Assembly: GCF_041146795.1 (NCBI RefSeq)
Contig: NC_135172.1
Coordinates: 16,689,123-16,753,122, forward strand
Direction of reading: 5' to 3'
Length of the DNA: 64,000 nt
Source: Maylandia zebra
Taxonomy: Eukaryota; Chordata; Actinopteri; Cichliformes; Cichlidae
Shown: positions 11,701-22,580 of the stretch, one piece after another
How positions within the stretch are numbered: position 1 is the first letter of the stretch
Layout of the letters: every line of letters starts with the position of its first letter
Position numbers and translations under genes: made by a program
Notes under the pieces: generated by a model
Told to the model about the DNA's origin: nothing
The model's input: only the letters and a program-made list of their open reading frames with translations
Database searches by the model: none

Positions 11701-14642
11701 CTTGACATGTTTGCTCTCAGCAGTACACTCACTGGTGTCTCGCGCAGCAGGTACACACCCAACAACCTTGTTTAAGCTACTTGGCACAGTAAGATTAGCT
11801 GAACCCAACCGTGGTAGCTGCTGAAGAACGTCCTTTGCAAACAATAGAAAGTTGGTTAGTAATAATGCGGGTGTTTTTCCTTCTACATTAATCATGAATG
11901 CAGTTAAGCACCACCTGACGAGCACAAAGGACCTGCTTTGACCTGTCTTCATTGTCAAAAGGAAATACTTCCCTTTAGCTCTGCAAACCTGATACCAGTG
12001 AGGTTAGTGAAACACAGAAATAAAGATTTAAGCTAATTGCCAGTCTGAGGAGCAGCAAGTATTTCCAGTTTTAGTCTACAGAGACCAACAAAATAAAAAA
12101 CTAAAAAAACTAAATGGAGCCAGCAACTACAGTAATGTTGGCAACAAAGACATGGAGAGTACAACTGTTTATATTTTATTTTTTTTAAATTGTTGCAAGT
12201 GTACACAAGCACACCTACAAAAGTTCCACTGCAATGAGATGATCAACTGCACTCATTTCGCCTGGGAGGTTTTAATGTTATGGCTGATTGGCACATTTCC
12301 CAGGTCACTATTTAATCTTTTCTTAGAAATTTTCCCAACATCTGTTAAATGCATTTGAATGCACCTTATTTAGGGCTATCAGTAGATGGGTTAGGAGGAC
12401 ATTTCAAGGCTGGGAAATCCCACTTATAACATTGACTTGATGCTATTGACAAATGCCAACTGCAGTGCAGCACTGATGACCAGAGGTGCTTTCTGCCACC
12501 GTTTCCATTAATGTAGCTGTCTCTGTGCTGAACAGATGAACATTTTTTATATCTGCCAACTGCACCGGAGTCTTCTTTGTATCTCCACGATGCCTGACAC
12601 CGCGTGGGAGGCTTCGCTGAAACAATACGGCTCCTACGGCACAATTTTGAGTTTATTATCTGGTGTGAAACCATTTATCCACATTAGGCTGAACGCTACA
12701 GAAGCTGCTCGGATGCATATGCGTCTTGGATGATACCCAACTCCTTTTAATAAGAGATCCTCGCTGGATGCAAAACAGTGCCATCTGCATTCATAAGCCC
12801 TGTGATGCTAGGAAGCAGCATCTGATTGAATCTTGTTAAATAAACATTAATTTAATAACCACACACGTGCTGGACTTGGTCGAAACATGCTTTACACTTT
12901 ATATTCCTGTGTTAACTTAACATCTAGTGATGTAACAGTTTGTAATCCCACAGATTAGAAAAATCCAACTTCTTTTATGATGTAAAACAATCCAACAGCT
13001 ATAAAGCTTGTGATAAAATATTTAAAGACAAATAGAGAACAAAGTACAGCAGCAGCCTATTATGACTAACATCAAATATGACTTCGCCAGCATAGGTCAG
13101 ATTCACTTTGGATATTTAAAGCTTCACACGGGGCTCCATGCCTCCCATGAGTAACTGTAGGTGATACGATTGATGCAATCATTTAAAAGTGACCTTTTTT
13201 GAGAAACCAGTAGGTCTGCAGCTGTACTCACTCATCTCCTCGACGACCTCGGGGTCACACTCTCTGTACTTCTCCAGCTCGGCCTGCAGCTGTGTGCGCT
13301 CCTCTCTCAGAGCCTGCAGCTCCTTCAGCAGAGAGCTTCTTTCCTTCTGCAAAGACAAACAGCGATTTCACATGCTCAGTGCATTAAAGGGATGATATTC
13401 ATTTTATTTCACTGGTTTAAGTTTGACCTTTGTATACTTACTGTATCCTGGCGCCCCACTTTCGCTTTTTCGACCGCTTTCTCTAGGGATGCTTTCCGCT
13501 GCTTTGCTTCAGAAATCTTTAAAGTACAACAGCATCACGTTAAAGCTTTTCTTACAGTACTAATCAGCAGATAACTGAGATTTTCCTGAATTGTGATATA
13601 AATAAACAGTAAAGCCACTTCTGCTGTTAACAACATTGATGTTTCTACTGATAAGTGCTGCAATATTTACTGAGACCGCCCAATAATATGCTGAAACAAC
13701 TCAACACTGGAGCCCTTGTAAGTGATTAATACAATAAATACAATCACAAAATCTTAATGGTACACAAATGCTTACCCGTACTAAACTCTTAGCCAATTAC
13801 AGTGCTGTTAACTTAACAGTTCAATCATATGATATAATTAATGTGGCTGCAAAAGGGAGCTGGCTTTTATTCTAACTTTTAATTGCACCTCATCCTTTTC
13901 CACACAGTGGACACTTTACTCTCGTCCTCCCACTCAAAACATCAAGCATTGCTGCAAAATCTGTCTGATGATCTCAGTGACCAAATGCTGTGATATCGCA
14001 TAAACAGCGCTATATTGTCACCACATGCGGTACAACCAAACATCGTCATTATTTAGTGAGCGCTTGCTGCTTAAGATCTGTCCCAGAAATCTGGTGGCTA
14101 ATGTTCTCTGAGGAGCCGCCACCCTCACACCATCTGTCAGCCGTGAAACAGTCGAGGGAAGTGGGTCATCAATGAGGACGACACGGTGGTGAACACAAAT
14201 CTCACATAAATGAATACCATGATTTTTATTATTAGCTACAACTGGGGATCATTTTTAAATGTGGATTTTTTTTAAATGACATAGCTGACAAAAGAAAACA
14301 TACATAATAGTGATACTAACTATTAAAAGGCATTTATTGCTATTTCTTACCATCTAAATGAACCAGGATTGGTGATATGGGACAGATACAGTGGGGCAAA
14401 AAAGTATTTAGTCAAATCAAATCAAATCAAATCACTTTTTATTGTCACATCACATGTGCAGGCACACTGGCACAGCACATGCGAGTGAAATTCTTGTGTG
14501 CGAGCCCCACAAGCAACAGAGATGTGCAAACACAACAACACAAACGAGCAAAATACAAGAATGGCCAACCTGAAACTAATAAATATATGTACAATATATA
14601 ATAGTGTATGCATTTCTGGATGTGTATACTAAATATTTTCCT

Positions 14643-14703
<61 letters not shown>

Positions 14704-14743
14704 CACACATTTTTACAAATTAAATAGTAAAAAAATAAAATAA

Positions 14744-14774
<31 letters not shown>

Positions 14775-17700
14775 TATATAAAATATACAGAGTTGAATAT
14801 GTGCAAAACAAGTGGCATTTATATACAGTGTGGAGTGCATAATGTTGAAGTTCCAGTAGTGAGCTGAGGTGTCTATGACGTGTTCAGCAGTCTGATGGCC
14901 TGGTGGAAGAAGCTGTCTCTCAGTCTGCTGGTACGGGACCGGATGCTGCAGAACCTCCTTCCTGATGGAAGCAGTCTGAACAGTTTATGGCTGGGGTGAC
15001 TGGAGTCCTTGATGATCCTCCCCGCTTTCCTCAGGCACCGCTTCCTGTAGATGTCTTGGAGGGAGGGAAGCTCACCTCCAATTATCCGTTCAGAGCACCG
15101 CACTACTCGCTGGAGAGCTTTGCAGTTGTAGGCGGTGCTGTTGCCATACCAGGTGGTGATGCATCCAGTGAGGATGCTCTCAATGGCACAGTGATAGAAG
15201 GTCCTGAGGATGCGGGGGCTCATGCCGAATCTTTTCAGTCTCCTGAGAAAGAAGAGGCGCTGCTGCGCCTTCTTCACTGTTTTGTTTGTGTGTACTGACC
15301 ACGTAAGATCCTCAGCCAGATGTACACCAAGGAACCGGAAGCTGCTCACTCTCTCCACAGCAGCGCCGTTGATGGTGATGGGGGTGTGTACTTCTCTGCA
15401 CCTCTGGAAGTCCACTATCAACTCCTTTGTCTTTGCGACGTTGAGGGTGAGATGGTTGTCTTGACACCAGTGGGTCAGGGCGCTGACCTCCTCCCTGTAA
15501 GCCGTCTCATCACCGTTGGTGATAAGACCCACCACTGTAGTGTCGTCCGCAAACTTCACAATGATGTTGGAGTTGTTAGTGGCTGTGCAGTCGTAGGTGT
15601 AGAGTGAGTACAGGAGAGGGCTCAGTACACACCCCTGTGGAGCACCAGTGTTCAGTGTGATGGGGGATGAGGTGATGCTGCCCAGTCTGACCACCTGGCG
15701 TCTGTCAGACAGGAAGCTAAGGATCCAGCTGCAGAGGGAGCTGCTCAGTCCTAGATCCTGTAGTTTCCTGTCCAGCTTCGAGGGAACGATGGTATTGAAT
15801 GCTGAGCTGTAATCTACAAACAGCATCCTCACATACGTGTCTCTCTTCTCCAGGTGTGACAGGGCAGTGTGTAGTGTCAGGGCTATGGCATCATCAGTGG
15901 ACCTGTTGTGGCGGTATGCAAACTGTAGAGGGTCCAGTGAGTCGGGTAGTGCAGAGCAGATGAAGTCCCTGACCAGCTTCTCGAAGCATTTGCTTACGAT
16001 GGGGGTCAGGGCTACAGGTCGCCAGTCGTTCAATGAGGAGATGGTGGAGGATTTGGGTACAGGGACGATGGTGGCCATTTTGAAGCAGGCTGGGACTACA
16101 GACAGAGAGAGGGAAAGGTTGAAGATGTGCGTGAACACTCCAGCCAGCTGAGCCGCGCATGACCTGAGGACGCGGCCGGGAATCCCGTCCGGACCAGTAG
16201 CTTTGCGTGCGTTCACCTTCCTGAAGCACTTCCGCACATCCTCCTCAGACACAGTGTGCGCACTGACGTCATCCGCGGTGCGCACACTGTCCGGTCTCAT
16301 GGTGTTCGCTGTGTCGAATCTAGCGTAGAATACGTTTAGATCCTCACACAGAGAGGCCGTGGTCTGCTGGTTTTCCCTCTAAAGTCTGTGATCGTGTTTA
16401 GTCCCTGCCACATACTCCGAGGGTTGTCAAACTGTTGTTCCACCCTGTCCCTGTACTCACGTTTGGCTGCTTTGATCGTCTTCCGGAGTTGGTAATGTGC
16501 GTGTTTGTAGTCCGATGTGTTCGCGGAGGCAAAGGCGGTGTTCCGTGCCGCCAGTGCCGCGCGAACATCTCCGTTAATCCAGGGTTTTTGATTTGGGAAG
16601 GATTTGACTGTTCTGGATGGGACGACATCTTCCACGCATTTCCTGATAAATCCACAGACTGAGTCTGTGTATTCATCAATGTCTCTGGCGGCCACGTGAA
16701 ACATTTCCCAGTCCGCGTGATCAAAACAGTCCCGCAGCGCAGACTCCGATTGGTCCGTCCAACAGTGCACCGCCCTCCGGGTTGGAGCTTCCTGTTTCAG
16801 CTTCTGCCTGTAGGCGGGCAGGAGCAGGATGGAGCAGTGATCTGATTGGCCGAATGGGGCGCGGGGGAGGGCTTTGTACGCATCCCGGAAAGAGGTGTAA
16901 CAGTGGTCGAGTTGCCGGTTTCCACGTGTGTTGAAAAGGATGTGTTGATGGAGTTTTGGTGAGACTTTCTTCAGGTTTCCCTTATTAAAGTCTCCGGCTG
17001 TGATAAACGCTGCCTCTGGGTGTGCGGTTTCCTCGCTGCTGATCGCGCTGTACAGTTCCCTGAGTGCACGGTCAGTGTCAGCTTGTGGGGGAATGTAAAC
17101 AGCCGTAATAATCACTGCTGTAAATTCCCTCGGTAGCCAGAATGGCCGGCACTTAATCATCAGGTACTCCAGGTCCGGTGAGCAGAAGGATTTGACCGGG
17201 TGCACGTTCGCATAATCACACCAGCTGTTGTTGATCATGAAACACACACCACCGCCTCTGCTTTTCCCAGTAAGATCCTGTGACCTGTCCGCGCGGTGCA
17301 CAGAGAACCCCGGCAGTTGTATTGCGGAGTCCGGTACTTTGTCCGATAGCCAGGTTTCTGTGAGGCAGATCACGCAGCAGTCCCGCATCTCTCGCTGGAA
17401 TGAGATCCGTGCCCGAAGCTCGCACAGCTTGTTCTCCAGAGACTGCATATTAGCCAGTAATAAACTGGGTAACGGTGGTCTGTTAGTGCGCCGTCTCAGT
17501 CGAACCAGAACGCCAGATCTTCTCCCTCTGCGTCGGCGTTTGCGGCCTCCAGGGCCAGAGAACAAAGGCGTCTCAGGTGAGATGAATGGGGGGTCTGCAA
17601 ACGGAGCGTCCGTGTTGCAAAACTTGAACTCCGGAAAGTTATAAGAAAGACCGTCTTTTATGTCCAGTAAGGTTTGTCGGTCGTACACAAGGAGACAAGT

Positions 17701-20700
17701 GCTGCTCGTGAAAAAATAAAGGAAAAGTAAAATTAAACACAGAAGAAAGCCGTTGCTTGGGGGAGCTCGCGACGAGGCTGCCATACTCGGCGCCATCTTG
17801 ATGTCAGCCACCGATTGTGCAAGTTCCCCCACTTAAAATGATGACAGAGGTCAGTAATTTGCACCAGAGGTACACTTCAACTGTGAGAGACAGAATGTGA
17901 AAAAAAAATCCATGAATCCACATGGTAGGATTTGTAAAGAATTTATTCGTAAATCAGGGTGGAAAATAAGTATTTGGTCACCTCAAACAAGGAAAATCTC
18001 TGGCTCTCACAGACCTGTAACGTCTTCTGTAAGAAGCTTTTCTGTCCCCCACTCGTTACCTGTATGAATGGCACCTGTTTGAACTCATCATCTGTATAAA
18101 AGACACCTGTCCACAGCCTCAAACAGTCAGACTCCAAACTCCGCCATGGCCAAGACCAAAGAGCTTTCGAAGGACACCAGGAAAAGTATTGTAGACCTGC
18201 ACCAGACTGGGAAGAGTGAATCTACAATAGGCAAGCAGCTTGGTGTGAAAAAATCAACTGTGGGAGCAATCATCAGAAAATGGAAGACATACAAGACCAC
18301 TGATAATCTCCCTCGATCTGGGGCTCCACGCAAGATCTCATCCCGTGGGGTCAAAATGATCATGAGAACGGTGAGCAAAGATCCCAGAACCACACGGGGG
18401 GACCTGGTGAATGACCTGCAGAGAGCTGGGACCAAAGTAACAAAGGTCACCATCAGTAACACACTACAACGGCAGGGAATCAAATCCCGCAGTGCCAGAC
18501 GTGTTCCGCTGCTGAAGCCAGTGCATGTCCAGGCCCGTCTGAAGTTTGCCAGAGAGCACGTGGATGATACAGCAGAGGATTGGGAGAATGTCATGTGGTC
18601 AGATGAAACCAAAGTAGAACTTTTTGGTATAAACTCAACTCGTCGTGTTTGGAGGAAGAAGAATACTGAGTTGCATCCCAAGAACACCATACCTACTGTG
18701 AAGCATGGGGGTGGAAACATCATGTTATGGGGCTGTTTTTCTGCCAAGGGGACAGGACGACTGATCCGTGTTAAGGACAGAATGAATGGGGCCATGTATC
18801 GTGAGATTTTGTCTTCCAACATGACAATGATCCAAAACACACTGCCCGGGCAACAAAGGAGTGGCTCCGTAAGAAGCATTTGAAAGTCCTGGAGTGGCCT
18901 AGCCAGTCTCCAGACCTCAACCCCATAGAAAATCTGTGGCGGGAGTTGAAAGTCCGTGTTGCTCGGCGACAGCCCCAAAACATCACTGCTCTCGAGAAGA
19001 GCTGCATGGAGGAATGGGCCAAAATACCAGCTACTGTGTGTGCAAACCTGGTAAAGACCTATAGTAAACGTTTGACCTCTGTTATTGCCAACAAAGGTTG
19101 TGTTACAAAGTATTGAGTTGTATTTTTGTTATTGACCAAATACTTATTTTCCACCCTGATTTACGAATAAATTCTTTACAAATCCTACCATGTGGATTCA
19201 TGGATTATTTTTTTTTCACATTCTGTCTCTCACAGTTGAAGTGTACCTCTGGTGCAAATTACTGACCTCTGTCATCATTTTAGGTGGGGGAACCTGCACA
19301 ATCGGTGGTTGACTAAATACTTTTTTGCCCCACTGTACATCAAAAAATATCTGAGTTAAAATTTCAGACTTTAATTGGTTTTGAGATATTCGTGTCCACA
19401 AATTGCCTCAGATTTCAATGTGCAAAGAAAATTGCCTGAAAGTGGGTCAATGGACCATTAAAAAAACAAACAAAAACAAGACACCTATATCTTGAAATGT
19501 ATAAGACATAAAGCTACAATCATTATATATGTGCAAATATATTTGGACCATAAGATTTGTACTCAAGCCAGAGACAGTCGAGCAGAAAAAGTTCTAAAAA
19601 CGTAGCTGATTTGCGATGGAATGACCTACAACTAAGATATAAAACAAACTCTGACAAGCTTCCTGTTTAATCAGCAGCTCATTTGCATTTTCTTCCCATT
19701 TCTTTTTTGACCCTCTATTAGCAGAAGTGTCTTCCAGGCACTGTTGACCTCACGTGTTGACCTTATTACTGTAAACTGCGAGGGAGAAGTACCCAAGTAT
19801 CATCCTGTGAAACCAAAATCACCCCTTCTCATTTTTTGCTGTGGCGCTTATGCTTGCTGCAACCTTTAATTGGAAATCAGACTAGAAGGGACTGAGCTCA
19901 CCTGTTTTTGCAGCTCCTCCAGTTTGTGGTTGCGAGCGTGTAAGGCTTTACTGGGAAAGGCCCAGTAATAGTTGGATGTACCTACTCTCTCACAGTCCAC
20001 CATGTTATCATCGACAAGGCTCTGCAGCACGTCCTTCACAGTCATGGGAGCTGAAATCAGCAGAGCACAAACATTAACATGGTGTTTATTTCTCCAGCGC
20101 TCAACTGCACGCCCGTGGAGTTGATGCCATTTGGGTACGATGCTTTCTCCTGATTTAAAACTGAGTTATGGCCGGTACAAGCTAGGCAGTCTGTATCTTT
20201 ATATCTGTAAATATAAAACGCATCTGATGCTGGGATTGACAGTGCACTCTGCAGAGGACTTAGAAGCCAAGTCATCATAAGGTCTCACTTTTTACTGCTG
20301 GAAATGTATGCTGCTCAAATTACAAAACTCAAACCCACACATCTGCAGCCTATCTGGCTGTTTCATACAGATCTGAGTGAACGCTGCATGAGAGGATGTA
20401 ACAGAGCACAAGCTACATCTTGAACAGTGTCAGCGGTGAAATGTGCTCCTCCTACACGCTTTGCTCCACTGTTTAACTGAAAGAGCTTATCTGCTGAGAG
20501 GATGTGGACCCAGCAGCAGAAAGAATTGGATGGAAAACAGGGAACACTCTGGATGAATTAACCAAAGTCCATAAGTGCTCGTTTCTCTTTTTTTCATCTA
20601 TAAGATTCAAGCAGCTTCATCTTATTCTGACTCCTATGTATGTTATTACCGCTCTTCCCCCCCCATTCAACTAGCCCCTTTTGTCACATTTCCAACCCTT

Positions 20701-22062
20701 CTACAGGAAAGCGTCCCCCACAATGCAAATCTCTTATTGCCCCTTCCCCCCATCACGCAATAACAGGGGTCAGAAACATGTGCTTTTAATCATGGCAACG
20801 AGATCCAGTTTCTTTAGATTAATGTTGTGTCCATTTCAAAACAGAATCTCTCCTTTGTTCAGTCAAACACGCTCAAGAATTTCATTCTTCAAGACGATTT
20901 AGCACCTAAAAATCTAATTTGGTATTATTAGAAATTTTGCCTCAACCATCAGAAAGTCGGGCTGCAGAACCAAAAGCTTCCAAAAGCCTCTGAACTAAAT
21001 GATTTCTGCTACTGATAGGTTTGGTTCTGCTTACACACACTAAAGATGGCAATAGCCCCGTCCTGGTTGCCATGGCAATTCTGTAAGCATGTCACCACAA
21101 TGTTTTTAAGAATTCATAAATGTGCAGTGCACGCTGATGCTGTTTGTCCTTATGGTATTTAATTATCTCCACCTATTTGTCATTTTTCTGTCATACTCTA
21201 ATTCTCCTTTCCATTAATCATGCCTGGACCAACACACTGGTCAGTTTTCTATAATTTCAGATATCAGTCTTGCACTAATAACATTTACGGGTCACTTACA
21301 AGACTCAATTTAATTCAATTTTATATATATATAGCACTAAATCACAACAACGGTCACCTCAAGGTAAGGTAAAGACTCTACAATAATACAGAGAAAACAC
21401 AAGAGGAAGCATTTGGCGACAGTGGGAAGGAAAAACTCCCTTTCGACAGGAAGAAACAGGACAAAAGACACACTGTGGAAAAGAGACAGATAATAATAAT
21501 AACTACTGACTACATGCAGAGTGGTGTGTAAACGCAATGAAGGAAAAAAAGATCAGTGAAGAAGAAACACAAATTGCATCATGGAGAGCCTAAACCTACT
21601 GCAGCGTAACTAAGGGAGGATTCTGGGTCACCTGATCCATCCCAATCAATACACTTTATTAAAAAGGAAATTTTTAAGCATAATGATTATGAAGTAACAT
21701 TAATGCAGAGACAGGCACAAGATCTGTTTGTGCATGCCTCTTGTGCATCATTGTGAGTTGCTCAGCTCACTTTAAAAAAAAGAAAGAAAAAAAAAGAAGA
21801 CGACGACGACAATGAAGAAGAAGAAGAAGAAGAAGAGCCCACTAACTAACACTTTGGTGTGAGACACCCGCTTTCGACCCATCTCACTCTGCCTAAACTA
21901 ACCACACACGCATTAAGAAGAAGTCTCAAAGTGAGACCTTCATGGGGAAATAAATATGATACAAATTGGCAAAAGTCAGGCTTTGTCTACATTCAACACA
22001 CAGACTGCTGCTTTAGTTGAAGAAGGTGCACACAGATCGTTCATATATCTATCTATATCTAT

Positions 22063-22148
<86 letters not shown>

Positions 22149-22154
22149 CAAACC

Positions 22155-22243
<89 letters not shown>

Positions 22244-22244
22244 A

Positions 22245-22285
<41 letters not shown>

Positions 22286-22323
22286 ATCTATCTATATATA
22301 TATATATAGATATAGATATATAT

Positions 22324-22356
<33 letters not shown>

Positions 22357-22531
22357 TATAGATATATATAGATAGAGATATATATATATATATATATATA
22401 TATCTCTATCTATATATATCTATATCTATATATATATATATATATATATATAGATAGAGATATATATAGATAGAGATATATATAGATAGATATATATATA
22501 TATATATATATATATCTGTACTATAAAGTAC

Positions 22532-22580
<49 letters not shown>

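Larger units (their letters stand above)
14415..17802 (-). mobile_element. LINE of the L2/Rex1-Babar (CR1-group) type, near full length, inserted into the Tc1 left terminal repeat
   Basis: The element reads on the minus strand, from AAGATGGCGCC at its 5' end to a (GATTT)n 3' tail (14415-14434 on the plus strand). It is flanked by the short repeat GTCA (14411-14414 and 17803-17806), consistent with a target duplication in the Tc1 sequence TTAGTCAACCACC. It codes an APE-type endonuclease region and a reverse transcriptase, separated by a one-base frameshift. The 3'UTR (14415-14872) holds a (CA)n tract and an (ATT)n tract. At about 3.4 kb with its start codon only a few bases from the 5' end, it looks almost complete. 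The exact clade among L2, Rex1 and Babar was not resolved. Confidence 0.9.
14389..19335 (+). mobile_element. Tc1/mariner-type transposon, disrupted by a nested LINE
   Basis: The element is bounded by TA dinucleotides (14387-14388 and 19336-19337). It begins CAGTGGGGCAAAAAAGTATT and ends with the inverse complement. The terminal inverted repeats are about 200 bp; the right one spans 19133-19335. The left one is split into 14389-14414 and 17807-17980 by a 3.4-kb LINE. A transposase pseudogene lies between the repeats on the plus strand. The whole sits in MND1 intron 4, with the transposase antisense to MND1. With the LINE removed it would be a ~1.6-kb element, the usual size of a Tc1-like transposon. 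Confidence 0.93.

Noticed and set aside
15894..16229. Frames on both strands overlapping the LINE (for example 15837-16151 plus, 16229-15894 minus)
   Set aside because: Shadows of the LINE reverse-transcriptase frame.
17797..17832. First 12 codons ([12 protein letters not shown]) of the longest LINE endonuclease frame
   Set aside because: They lie in the Tc1 terminal repeat next to the insertion; the LINE's own start is the ATG at 17796.
18127..18978. 283-aa minus-strand frame over the Tc1 transposase
   Set aside because: Antisense shadow of the transposase, which has clear family motifs on the plus strand.
22533..22580. CRISPR-like regular repeats
   Set aside because: Simple (TAGA)n microsatellite without spacers, in a eukaryotic intron.
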